Source: Bacteroidota bacterium (lineage in GTDB: Bacteria > Bacteroidota > Bacteroidia > Chitinophagales > Chitinophagaceae). Taken from it: a stretch of DNA of 6,771 bases. The notes beneath the pieces were generated by a model. It had not been told where the DNA came from, searched no databases, and worked only from the letters and a program-made list of their open reading frames with translations. The stretch is from the NCBI GenBank assembly GCA_023396345.1, contig JAEWWO010000051.1, positions 1 through 6,771 on the forward strand, given 5' to 3'. Below, one piece after another: positions 1-6,426 of this stretch; position 1 is the stretch's first letter; each line of letters starts with the position of its first letter. Both the position numbers and the translations under genes were made by a program.

Positions 1-449
1 ATTTATACAATACCAAACAACCTATATTCACAAGACCGCGTATGTTACCTACAGCTAAAATCAACGGTTCTTTGCTGAACAGAGCAGTTATCGCCGAAGG
101 TAGTATTATTATGGCCAATCTTATTGAAAGAAGTATTATAGGTGTTAGATCACGCATAGGTTTTAATACCAAAATATTTAATACCTATGTGATGGGTAAT
201 GACTATTACGAAACACTGGAAAGAATCAATCAGCATAAAGAAGAAGGCACGCCTGTTTTGGGTATCGGAGAAAACTGCTACATAGATAATGCAATTATTG
301 ATAAGAATGTATTCATCGGTAATAATGTGATTATCAGAGGCGGTTCTCATATTGAAGATGCGGATACGGATAAGTATACGGTAAAAGACGGTATTGTGGT
401 AATCAAGAAATTTGCCGTGCTGGAAGATGGATTTAAAATAGGCGTATAA
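1..449 (+). CDS. glgC: Glucose-1-phosphate adenylyltransferase, C-terminal part (5' end outside window)
   Basis: ADP-glucose pyrophosphorylase makes ADP-glucose from glucose-1-phosphate and ATP, the committed step of bacterial glycogen synthesis, in the cytosol. Only the C-terminal part is present: the frame is open from base 3, so the ATG at 42 is an internal methionine. The fragment begins with PIFTRPRMLP, matching the IYTRPRFLPPSK segment that links the nucleotidyltransferase domain to the left-handed beta-helix. It continues with hexapeptide-like turns (SIIGVRSRIG, NAIIDKNVFIGNNVII) and MGNDYYET. These segments resemble the plant/cyanobacterial type of the enzyme. Lysines in IDKN (codon 303-305) and in GIVVIKK (405-410) line up, from memory, with activator-site lysines of plant enzymes; that sensitivity to activators is inference. 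The catalytic domain lies outside the window. A terminator follows 25 bases after the stop, so this is the last gene of its transcript. Confidence 0.93.
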   Translation, partial: LYNTKQPIFTRPRMLPTAKINGSLLNRAVIAEGSIIMANLIERSIIGVRSRIGFNTKIFNTYVMGNDYYETLERINQHKEEGTPVLGIGENCYIDNAIIDKNVFIGNNVIIRGGSHIEDADTDKYTVKDGIVVIKKFAVLEDGFKIGV

Positions 450-474
450 ATATTTAATTATTAATTTAATACAT

Positions 475-507
475 AGCCGCTTTATTAATAGGCGGCTTTT
501 TTGTTTT
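475..507 (+). terminator. Rho-independent terminator after glgC
   Basis: AGCCGC (475-480) pairs with GCGGCT (492-497), extended inward by a T-G wobble (481 with 491). A run of T follows from 497 to 502, then TTTT at 504-507. The position just after the glgC stop and the T tract on the plus strand support termination of glgC before mutL. Confidence 0.8.
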
Positions 508-608
508 GATATAATCTGATAGTAATTTATACGATAACTTAACAAAAACTATCTCTGCAGATATTGAAATATTCTTTATATTCGCTTTGTACAAACGATG
601 AAATTTCA

Positions 609-2450
609 GTGGATATAATTCAGCTTTTACCCGATAACATAGCCAACCAGATAGCTGCCGGAGAAGTAATTCAGCGGCCGGCTTCCGCATTGAAAGAAAT
701 GCTTGAAAATGCTATTGATGCAGGCGCTACAGAAATAAAAGTTTACATAAGCGATGCCGGAAAAAATCTGATTCAGGTCACTGATAACGGTAAGGGAATG
801 AGCGAAACAGACGCCCGCATGGCGTTTGAAAGACATGCCACCAGTAAGATTCGCAAGATTGATGATTTGTTCCATATCCGAACAATGGGATTTCGAGGCG
901 AAGCACTCGCTTCCATTGCAGCCGTAGCTCAGGTAGAAATTAAAACCAAAAGACCGGAAGACGAGCTGGGTACTTTTATTGAGATTGAAAACAGTATTGT
1001 TACCCGACAGGAACCTTGCGCCTGTGCTAACGGTACAAGTATTTCCATGAAAAATCTTTTCTTTAATGTGCCGGCAAGAAGAAATTTTTTAAAAAGTAAT
1101 GCTGCCGAAACCAAGCATATTGTAGAAGAGTTTATTCGTGTGGCAATGCCTTTTCATCAGGTATTTTTTTCTTTGGAAAATAATGGTCAGGAGATGTTTC
1201 ACCTCGAAGCAGGTACGCTCAAACAAAGAATTGTACAAATACTGGGAAACAATGTAAATCAGCATCTGGTAAATGTAAAGGAAGAGACCGATTACATGAA
1301 TATCTACGGCTTTATCGGCAAACCGGAAGCATCCCGCAAAACCAGAGGCGATCAGTATTTTTTTGTGAACAACAGATTTATAAGAAGTGCATATTTAAAC
1401 CATGCGGTTACCAGTGCTTTTGCAGAATTGTTGCCTAAAGAAAATTTTCCTTTGTACACCTTGTTTATTGAATTAGATCCTACGCAAGTAGACATCAATG
1501 TGCACCCAACCAAACAGGAAATAAAATTTGAAGACGAAAAAATTGTGTATGCTTTTGTGCAGGCAGCTGTTAAACATGCACTGGCGCAATCAAGCATAGC
1601 ACCATCGATAGATTTTTCGCTGGATGCCAACATACAACAACTGGATGCTGTCAATAAACCATTTACCAATCAGGAAAAAGAATCAGCCGAAACTTCGGGA
1701 TTGTTTAAAACATTTACAGAAAAGAATCAGGCGCATTTCATAGATCCTTCTTTAAAGTCTGAACTCTCGCACTGGAAAGATTTTTATGAAAGTGCATCTT
1801 TGCCTGAGAAACAAACAAACTTAGATTCCGGCAGTGAGTTATTTACGGAGTTTTCTAAAAAAATAACTTTACGTACAACCGGAGATTATCTGCAAATACT
1901 GAACAGTTATATCATAGCCCCTACCCAAACGGGATATGTTTTAATCAATCAGCAGATTGCACATGAAAGAATTTTGTACGAAAAATTTGTGCAAACTATA
2001 GCTGTTCAAAAAAGTGTAACACAACAATTATTAATTCCGGTAACCATTGAGCTGTCTGTAGCTGATAGTATTTTGCTGGAAGATTTGTTGCCCGAACTGG
2101 AGATGCTGGGATACAAGATTGAACATTTTGGAAAAGATACCTATGTTATTCATGGCGTACCTGCCGATGTAAATATGAGCAATGAACTACATTCCATTGA
2201 ATTGCTTTTAGAACAGTTTAAACACTTCAGCAGCGATATTAAATTCAGCAAAAGGGAAAAAGTAATTCGCTGTCTTGCCAAGCAGCAATCGCTAAAAACG
2301 GGCAAGAAACTTTCCAGTGAAGAAATGCAACATTTAGCAGAAGAATTATTTGCCTGCAACACGCCCAATGTATCACCAAGCGGCAAAAAACCTACGTATA
2401 TTGATTACAATGAAAGCAATCTGGAAAGATTATTTGGCAAGCAGTTTTAA
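609..2450 (+). CDS. mutL: DNA mismatch repair protein MutL
   Basis: MutL is the GHKL-ATPase matchmaker that couples MutS mismatch recognition to strand cleavage and unwinding. I place the start at GTG 609, giving VDIIQLLPDNIANQIAAGEV, which matches the usual MutL N-terminus and puts the catalytic Glu at 30 (29 in E. coli). The frame opens at TTG 564, but the 15 extra residues look unrelated to MutL. Visible motifs: E30/N34 in KEMLENAIDAGA, D59 in DNGKGM, TSKI (78-81), GFRGEA (94-99), NGTSI, FNVPAR, and NVHPTK (297-302) with the transducer lysine K302. A low-complexity linker spans about 330-425. The C-terminal dimerisation domain follows, to residue 613. Where endonuclease MutLs have DQHA(X)2E(X)4E, this protein reads NQQIAHERILYE (447-458), and the CPHGRP site reads VSPSGKKP (588-595), so nuclease activity is doubtful. 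The gene is flanked by a terminator upstream and a 158-bp spacer downstream, so it is probably transcribed alone. Confidence 0.96.
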   Translation: MDIIQLLPDNIANQIAAGEVIQRPASALKEMLENAIDAGATEIKVYISDAGKNLIQVTDNGKGMSETDARMAFERHATSKIRKIDDLFHIRTMGFRGEALASIAAVAQVEIKTKRPEDELGTFIEIENSIVTRQEPCACANGTSISMKNLFFNVPARRNFLKSNAAETKHIVEEFIRVAMPFHQVFFSLENNGQEMFHLEAGTLKQRIVQILGNNVNQHLVNVKEETDYMNIYGFIGKPEASRKTRGDQYFFVNNRFIRSAYLNHAVTSAFAELLPKENFPLYTLFIELDPTQVDINVHPTKQEIKFEDEKIVYAFVQAAVKHALAQSSIAPSIDFSLDANIQQLDAVNKPFTNQEKESAETSGLFKTFTEKNQAHFIDPSLKSELSHWKDFYESASLPEKQTNLDSGSELFTEFSKKITLRTTGDYLQILNSYIIAPTQTGYVLINQQIAHERILYEKFVQTIAVQKSVTQQLLIPVTIELSVADSILLEDLLPELEMLGYKIEHFGKDTYVIHGVPADVNMSNELHSIELLLEQFKHFSSDIKFSKREKVIRCLAKQQSLKTGKKLSSEEMQHLAEELFACNTPNVSPSGKKPTYIDYNESNLERLFGKQF

Positions 2451-2466
2451 ATTTCCTATATTCGTC

Positions 2467-2513
2467 TGTCATATTTTCTTAATAAGACCCAAAGTTGCTT
2501 CGTTTATATGACA
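2467..2513. repeat. 8-bp inverted repeat in the mutL-thioredoxin spacer
   Basis: TGTCATAT (2467-2474) is the exact reverse complement of ATATGACA (2506-2513), with 31 bases between them. A pyrimidine-rich stretch (TCTTTTCCTTTTATTTC) follows to 2530. It could be a weak mutL terminator or a protein-binding site. The long loop makes it a poor intrinsic terminator, and an 8-bp AT-rich match can arise by chance. Confidence 0.35.
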
Positions 2514-2536
2514 TCTTTTCCTTTTATTTCATCAAA

Positions 2537-2556
2537 TAAATTTGGAACTAAATTTG
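2537..2556 (+). promoter_or_regulatory. Candidate -7 promoter elements for the thioredoxin gene (doubled TAAATTTG)
   Basis: TAAATTTG occurs twice, at 2537-2544 and 2549-2556. Both copies fit the TAnnTTTG -7 consensus of the Bacteroidota primary sigma factor. Initiation a few bases after the second copy would leave a leader of about 45-50 bases before the ATG at 2609. I see no TTTG or TTG at the expected -33 distance for either copy, so the call rests on the -7 match and position only. Confidence 0.3.
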
Positions 2557-2608
2557 CTATTGATAAGCATAGTATTTCACTTAAAACAAAATTTAAAATT
2601 AAATAAAC

Positions 2609-2926
2609 ATGGCATTAGAATTTACAGACGCGAATTTTCAGGAAGAAGTTTTAAACAGCGATAAACTTGCTGTTGTAGATTTCTGGGCTGAATGGTGCGG
2701 ACCTTGCCGAGCTATAGGCCCGGTTATTGAAGAGTTGGCTACCTCTTACGAAGGACAGGTAAAAGTTGGTAAACTAAATGTTGACCAAAACGCCAATACC
2801 AGCATCGAATATGGTATTACCTCAATTCCTGCAATTTTATTCATTAAAAACGGAGAAGTGGTAGATAAACAAATCGGAGCCGTTCCTAAATCAGTAATTG
2901 AAAACAAAATCAAAGCTCACTTGTAA
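2609..2926 (+). CDS. trxA: Thioredoxin
   Basis: A small cytosolic dithiol-disulfide oxidoreductase that reduces protein disulfides and supplies electrons to reductases such as ribonucleotide reductase, itself recycled by thioredoxin reductase. The 105-residue length is typical of single-domain thioredoxins and there is no signal peptide. The active site WCGPC is at residues 29-33 within DFWAEWCGPC, the buried Asp is D24, the cis-proline is P74 in SIP (72-74), and the conserved glycine is G82 in KNGE. These residues together make a functional thioredoxin very likely; the symbol trxA is the usual name, but Bacteroidota often carry several paralogues. The start ATG follows an A/T-rich tract (TTAAATAAAC) with no Shine-Dalgarno, as expected in this phylum. 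The gene has its own downstream terminator and is probably monocistronic. Confidence 0.96.
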   Translation: MALEFTDANFQEEVLNSDKLAVVDFWAEWCGPCRAIGPVIEELATSYEGQVKVGKLNVDQNANTSIEYGITSIPAILFIKNGEVVDKQIGAVPKSVIENKIKAHL

Positions 2927-2943
2927 TTTACAAGCTAAAAAAC

Positions 2944-2979
2944 AAGAGTCAGAAGATGTATAAACTTTTGACTTTTTTT
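2944..2979 (+). terminator. Rho-independent terminator after the thioredoxin gene
   Basis: AGTCAGAAG (2947-2955) pairs with CTTTTGACT (2965-2973), 9 bp with one G-T wobble, around a 9-base loop. The stem can extend outward by GAA/TTT pairing (2944-2946 with 2974-2976). Seven T's (2973-2979) follow. It starts 18 bases after the thioredoxin stop. Confidence 0.78.
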
Positions 2980-2999
2980 ATTTTGAACCACAATTTTAT

Positions 3000-3031
3000 T
3001 TTGCAGAATAAAAATTATTGTATCATATTTG
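3000..3031 (+). promoter_or_regulatory. Candidate promoter for infC
   Basis: TTTG at 3000-3003 and CATATTTG at 3024-3031 are 20 bases apart. This fits the Bacteroidota promoter pattern TTTG-N(17-23)-TAnnTTTG with one mismatch in the -7 box (C for T). Initiation about 6-7 bases downstream would give an AT-rich leader of about 55 bases before the infC ATG. The site lies just after the thioredoxin terminator, where a new promoter is needed. Confidence 0.45.
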
Positions 3032-3091
3032 CATATTAATTATTCATAACAGCATTATTAAAAAAATATATCTTATAACAAAAAACCTTTA

Positions 3092-3694
3092 ATGGCATTA
3101 CAAAGAAGAAACAATCCTCGCTTTAGAGTTCAGCAAGAGCCTGAACACAGAATCAACGAAAGAATCAGAGTACCAGAAGTACGTTTAGTCGGAGACAACG
3201 TAGAAACCGGTATCTATCCCACTCAAAAAGCTTTGTCCATTGCGCAGGATCAGGGTCTTGATCTCGTAGAAATTTCGCCAAATGCTAAGCCTCCTGTTTG
3301 TAAAATAGTTGAGTATAAAAAATTCCTTTACGAGAAAAAACGTAAAGAAAAAGAAATGAAAGCCAACGCCAAACAAAGCGAAGTTAAAGAAGTACGTTTT
3401 ACACCCGGCACGGATGATCATGACTTTGAATTTAAAACAAAACACGCTATCAAGTTTTTGCAGGATGGTAATAAAGTAAAGGCTTACGTACAGTTTAAAG
3501 GTCGTGCCATTATGTTTAAAGACAGAGGTGAATTACTGTTACTGAAGTTTGCCGAAAGATTAGGAGAATACGGTGCTTTGGAAGGAATGCCTAAAATGGA
3601 AGGTAAAAGAATGCTGGCTATGTTTGCTCCCAAATCTGCAAAAAAAGCTACTACTAAAGAAAAAGAAAAAACACAGTCAGACGAGAATAAATAA
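3092..3694 (+). CDS. infC: Translation initiation factor IF-3
   Basis: IF-3 binds the 30S subunit, prevents premature 50S joining and checks start-codon/initiator-tRNA pairing. The N domain spans about residues 19-85, with HRINERIRVPEVRLVG at its start and the family signature LDLVEISPNAKPPVCKI (56-72). A lysine-rich linker helix follows (YEKKRKEKEMKANAK, 80-94). The C domain runs from about 97 to 180, with VKEVRFTPGTDDHDFEFK and KVKAYVQFKGRA (128-139). At 200 residues it is some 20 longer than E. coli IF-3 (180), owing to a basic N-terminal extension of about 18 residues (MALQRRNNPRFRV) and a Lys/Glu-rich tail (SAKKATTKEKEK). The start is a plain ATG, whereas E. coli uses AUU for autoregulation, so that feedback mechanism is not evident here. 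No rpmI-rplT follows; a strong terminator and a convergent gene come next. Confidence 0.96.
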   Translation: MALQRRNNPRFRVQQEPEHRINERIRVPEVRLVGDNVETGIYPTQKALSIAQDQGLDLVEISPNAKPPVCKIVEYKKFLYEKKRKEKEMKANAKQSEVKEVRFTPGTDDHDFEFKTKHAIKFLQDGNKVKAYVQFKGRAIMFKDRGELLLLKFAERLGEYGALEGMPKMEGKRMLAMFAPKSAKKATTKEKEKTQSDENK

Positions 3695-3715
3695 TTTGAT
3701 CTGACAGAAATAAAT

Positions 3716-3755
3716 AAAAGTCCGCACGATAAAAATTGTGCGGACTTTTATTTTT
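3716..3755. terminator. Bidirectional terminator between infC and the convergent oxidoreductase gene
   Basis: AAAAGTCCGCAC (3716-3727) and GTGCGGACTTTT (3738-3749) form a perfect 12-bp stem with a 10-base loop. On the plus strand the stem ends in TTTT, then A and TTTTT (3751-3755). On the minus strand the equivalent tail is TTTTATTTATTT. It starts 22 bases after the infC stop, and its other end is 15 bases from the end of the opposing gene, so one hairpin can serve both. Confidence 0.92.
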
Positions 3756-3769
3756 GCTAAAGCGTTGAT

Positions 3770-4747
3770 TTATTCAGACATTGCATCAATCGCTTTCATC
3801 ACTTCTATACCTTCGTGCAGACTGCAAGGATTGCTACCCTCGCCTAAAAAGTATTTTACAATCTGCTCAATCATGGGTTGCTGAATATGTTTGTAAGTTT
3901 CGAACAAAAGATTTTTCTTTCCGCTGTGCGATAAAACTTCCACTCTTGAACTTCCGAAAAAACTAAAAGTAATTTTTCCTTTTGTTCCTACAATTTCACA
4001 CAAATCAGTGGCTACTTTTGGCGAAGAAGAAAAATTCCATGTACCGTTTAAGACAACACTATTTTTAAATAAAATATTTCCTGCCACCATATCATCCGCA
4101 TTGTAAATTCTTGCCTGATTAGCAGATACACCGCTTGCCTGTGCAATTTGACCGAAAAGATAATAGGCAACATCTATCTGATGCGGAGCGATATCGTGAA
4201 AAAGACCTCCGCCGGCAATAGACGGATTTACACGCCAGGCATTTTTCTCAAGTCTTAATTCTGCCGGACGAAAAACAGGCTGATGATAATGAATATTCAT
4301 CATTCTCACATCTCCGATTACATCCATATCTATTTGTTGTTTAATTTTTATATACATGGGCAATGCACGACGATAGTGTGCTACAACCGCTTTTACATTG
4401 GCTGCCAAAGCTTTTTCTGCCATAGTTACAGCCTGTGCGGTGTTCAGCGCCATTGGTTTTTCTACATAAAAAGGTTTATCGGCTTCAATACATTTTAAAG
4501 CATAATCCAGATGCGAGGATGGCGGCGTGGCAATGTAAACAGCATTTACTTCCTCATCGTTAATCAATTCGTCCGCATTGCTGTACCATTTAGGAACTTT
4601 ATGACGTTTGGCGTAATCTTTTGCTTTAGCCGCATTGCGCCGCATAACGGCAGTAAGAACAGAATTTTCTACTTTATTAAAAGCAGGACCACTTTTTACT
4701 TCAGTAACATCTCCGCAGCCTATTATTCCCCAGCTTATTTCCTTCAT
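3770..4747 (-). CDS. Gfo/Idh/MocA family NAD(P)-dependent oxidoreductase
   Basis: A probable cytosolic dehydrogenase of the glucose-fructose oxidoreductase / inositol dehydrogenase / MocA family, which usually oxidise or reduce sugars, polyols or related compounds with NAD(P). The 325-residue length is normal. The N-terminal Rossmann fold shows GIIGCGDV (7-14), then YIATPPSSH (71-79) and the signature EKP (96-98), whose Lys97 is the usual catalytic lysine. The C-terminal alpha/beta substrate domain has GGGLFHDIAPHQID (179-192), with Asp185 and His189 at the positions usually involved in catalysis. No signal peptide is visible. The substrate cannot be read from sequence, and the neighbours (infC, an EcsC-family gene) give no pathway clue. 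It is transcribed away from the divergent EcsC-family gene and ends at the shared bidirectional hairpin. The start ATG lies directly before KEISWGIIGCG, with no room for a longer family-like N-terminus. Confidence 0.92.
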   Translation of the reverse strand: MKEISWGIIGCGDVTEVKSGPAFNKVENSVLTAVMRRNAAKAKDYAKRHKVPKWYSNADELINDEEVNAVYIATPPSSHLDYALKCIEADKPFYVEKPMALNTAQAVTMAEKALAANVKAVVAHYRRALPMYIKIKQQIDMDVIGDVRMMNIHYHQPVFRPAELRLEKNAWRVNPSIAGGGLFHDIAPHQIDVAYYLFGQIAQASGVSANQARIYNADDMVAGNILFKNSVVLNGTWNFSSSPKVATDLCEIVGTKGKITFSFFGSSRVEVLSHSGKKNLLFETYKHIQQPMIEQIVKYFLGEGSNPCSLHEGIEVMKAIDAMSE

Positions 4748-4806
4748 GAATCAGAATAATTTAGAATTAAAAATTCAAAATATTATACAATAATAAATTA
4801 CTTAAA

Positions 4807-4814
4807 CAAATATA
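4807..4814 (-). promoter_or_regulatory. Candidate -7 element for the oxidoreductase gene
   Basis: Read on the minus strand the bases are TATATTTG, an exact match to TAnnTTTG. Initiation shortly downstream would leave a leader of about 50 bases to the start at 4747. The nearest minus-strand TTTG upstream (4847-4850) is 32 bases away, too far for a standard -33 box, and the region is very AT-rich, so the match may be fortuitous. Confidence 0.25.
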
Positions 4815-4878
4815 TAATCTTAACCTTATTGTATTGCATAAAGTTACAAACGAATATTTAAATTTACATTGAAAATTT

Positions 4879-5598
4879 ATGATAATGGAATATATAGATA
4901 CAGTAAAAACAGAACTGATGGAATGGGATCGCGAAATGATGAAGCGTCCGCATATGTTTAACAGAATGTCTAAGAACGTTCAAACAAAACTAAACAGTTA
5001 TATTCCGGAAAAAGTACACAAAGCTATCACTGCCATTATCAGGGAAATGATAAAAGCTGTATTATTGGGTTCTAAGTATACTACGCAATCACCAGTATTA
5101 AATATTTCTTTAAAAGAACGTGATGAAAAAGCGGATACGGTTGTTTTAAATTATTCGTATGCTGCTGCGGCAGAAGGCGGAATCACAGGTGCTGCGGGCT
5201 TTGTAGCAAGTCTGGCTGACTTTCCTCTTTTTCTTTCCATTAAAATAAAAATGCTGTACAGCATTGCTGCTGTATATGGTTTTGATTTGAATGATTTAAA
5301 AGAAAGAATATTTCTGCTTCATATTTTTGAGCTGGCTTTTTCTGGAAAACAAAACCGTAAACAGGTTTATCTTAAAATCAAGAACTGGAAAGAACATAGT
5401 AAATTTTTATCAGAAGATGTAAATGATTTTGATTGGAGAAAGTTTCAGCAGGAATACCGCGATTATCTTGATCTTGCTAAAATTGCACAACTATTACCCA
5501 TCATTGGCGCACCTGTTGGTTTCTTTGCCAATCGTTCCTTAACCAGCAAACTGGGTAAAACTGCCAAAAATGCTTACCGGCTAAGGATACTTGAATAA
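4879..5598 (+). CDS. EcsC family protein, function unknown
   Basis: A 239-residue protein of the EcsC family, named after the third gene of the Bacillus subtilis ecsABC locus; the biochemical role of the family is not established. The family core is visible: AAAAEGGITGAAGFVASLADFP (95-116, small-residue and glycine-rich, ending in Ala-Asp-Phe-Pro), then the hydrophobic SIKIKMLYSIAAVYGFD (120-136) and LKERIFLLHIFELAF. A second small/hydrophobic segment, LLPIIGAPVGFFANRSL, lies near the C-terminus. The N-terminal 90 residues are mostly charged and helical-looking. No signal peptide is seen; the glycine-rich stretch might associate with membrane, but that is inference. Two in-frame ATGs (4879 and 4885, MIME) are both possible starts. 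The gene stands alone: there are no ABC transporter genes (ecsA/ecsB) beside it, and its neighbours run in the opposite direction. Confidence 0.85.
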   Translation: MIMEYIDTVKTELMEWDREMMKRPHMFNRMSKNVQTKLNSYIPEKVHKAITAIIREMIKAVLLGSKYTTQSPVLNISLKERDEKADTVVLNYSYAAAAEGGITGAAGFVASLADFPLFLSIKIKMLYSIAAVYGFDLNDLKERIFLLHIFELAFSGKQNRKQVYLKIKNWKEHSKFLSEDVNDFDWRKFQQEYRDYLDLAKIAQLLPIIGAPVGFFANRSLTSKLGKTAKNAYRLRILE

Positions 5599-5618
5599 AC
5601 GAAATTATTCTAAATAAA

Positions 5619-5640
5619 GAATGCGCCATCTGGCGCATTC
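5619..5640 (-). terminator. Hairpin terminator of the sdhAB operon, between convergent genes
   Basis: GAATGCGCC (5619-5627) and GGCGCATTC (5632-5640) form a perfect GC-rich 9-bp stem with a 4-base loop. On the minus strand the stem is followed by TTTATTT, a moderate T tract. On the plus strand it is followed by CTACTAAAC, which is not a terminator tail. It lies 24 bases past the sdhB stop, so it most likely terminates the minus-strand operon. It may block or stabilise the EcsC-gene transcript from the other side. Confidence 0.75.
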
Positions 5641-5664
5641 CTACTAAACAAATTTGATTATAAT

Positions 5665-6426
5665 TTATTCTGATGTAAGTACTGCACGCATATATTCTTT
5701 GTTCAATCGTGCAATATTATCCATGCGAATTCCTTTAGGACATGCAGCTTCACAAGCACCTGTAGAGGTACACGCTCCGAATCCTTCTTTGTCCATCTGA
5801 GTTACCATACTTACTACTCTTCTCTTTCTTTCGGGATCTCCCTGAGGTAAAAGAGCTAATTGTGTAACTTTTGCGCTGGTGAATAATAAAGCTGAACTAT
5901 TTTTACAAGCTGCAACGCAGGCACCGCAACCAATACAAGCTGCTGCTGCAAAAGAATCGTCGGCATCTTTTTTAGGAATAGGCAGGCTATTGGCATCCTG
6001 AGCATTTCCGGTATTTACAGAAATATATCCGCCAGCTTGTACAATTCTGTCGAGTGCAGTTCTGTCTACAACCAAGTCTTTAATTACTTTAAAAGCCTTG
6101 GCGCGCCAGGGTTCTATCACTATAGTATCTCCTTCATTAAAGGCACGCATATGCAACTGACAGACAGTATTTTTTTCCCAAGGACCATGCGGCTCTCCGT
6201 TTACAACCATTGAACACATACCGCAGATGCCTTCACGACAATCATGGTCAAAAGCAATAGGATCTGCGCCCTGGGCTATTAGTTTTTCATTCAGCACATC
6301 AAGCATTTCCAGAAAAGACATTTCTGAAGAAACGCTGTCCACTCTGTAATCTTTAAACTCTCCTGAAGTATTACTGTTTGCTTGACGCCACACTTTCAGG
6401 GTTAAATTCATATTGTAATGTTCCAT
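5665..6426 (-). CDS. sdhB: Succinate dehydrogenase / fumarate reductase iron-sulfur subunit
   Basis: SdhB carries electrons from the FAD of SdhA through three Fe-S clusters to the quinone site of complex II at the inner face of the cytoplasmic membrane. All ligands are present in this 253-residue protein. The [2Fe-2S] site is C63, C68, C71 and C89 ([10 protein letters not shown] and VCQLH). The [4Fe-4S] site is C164, C167, C170 and C229. The [3Fe-4S] site is C174, C219 and C225 ([12 protein letters not shown] and [14 protein letters not shown]). SIRs of the fold such as IEPWRAKAF and [10 protein letters not shown] are intact. The ATG at 6426 is the furthest upstream; an in-frame ATG at 6411 gives [10 protein letters not shown], which is where I recall Bacteroidota homologues starting, so the first five residues (MEHYN) may not be translated. 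The gene follows sdhA in the same direction across a 118-bp repeat-filled spacer and is the last gene of the operon. Whether it works as succinate dehydrogenase or fumarate reductase cannot be told from this subunit. Confidence 0.96.
   Translation of the reverse strand: MEHYNMNLTLKVWRQANSNTSGEFKDYRVDSVSSEMSFLEMLDVLNEKLIAQGADPIAFDHDCREGICGMCSMVVNGEPHGPWEKNTVCQLHMRAFNEGDTIVIEPWRAKAFKVIKDLVVDRTALDRIVQAGGYISVNTGNAQDANSLPIPKKDADDSFAAAACIGCGACVAACKNSSALLFTSAKVTQLALLPQGDPERKRRVVSMVTQMDKEGFGACTSTGACEAACPKGIRMDNIARLNKEYMRAVLTSE

Noticed and set aside
150..545. Open frame of 131 codons on the minus strand over the glgC end
   Set aside because: It is antisense to a clear glgC reading frame, has Ile/Tyr/Phe-rich composition without family features, and runs through the glgC terminator. 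It is a shadow of the coding strand.
564..589. Possible mutL promoter: TTG at 564-566 and TCGCTTTG at 582-589
   Set aside because: The gap of 15 bases is shorter than the usual 17-23 and the -7 box has a mismatch, so it is not better than chance in this AT-rich stretch.
564..608. Fifteen-residue N-terminal extension of MutL from TTG 564
   Set aside because: The residues (MKYSLYSLCTNDEIS) do not resemble any MutL N-terminus, and GTG 609 places the ATPase motifs at the expected distance.
1352..1669. Minus-strand frame inside mutL with many Cys and Ser codons
   Set aside because: It is antisense to the well-matched MutL core, has no recognisable motif, and is explained by the codon pattern of the opposite strand.
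4283..4759. Two plus-strand frames of 71 and 82 codons over the oxidoreductase gene
   Set aside because: They are antisense to an intact Gfo/Idh/MocA gene with all signature motifs and have aromatic-rich, non-family translations.
4834..4866. Possible promoter for the EcsC-family gene (TTG 4834-4836 and TAAATTTA 4859-4866)
   Set aside because: The -7 box has a mismatch and the implied transcription start would be only a few bases from the ATG, so I could not support it.
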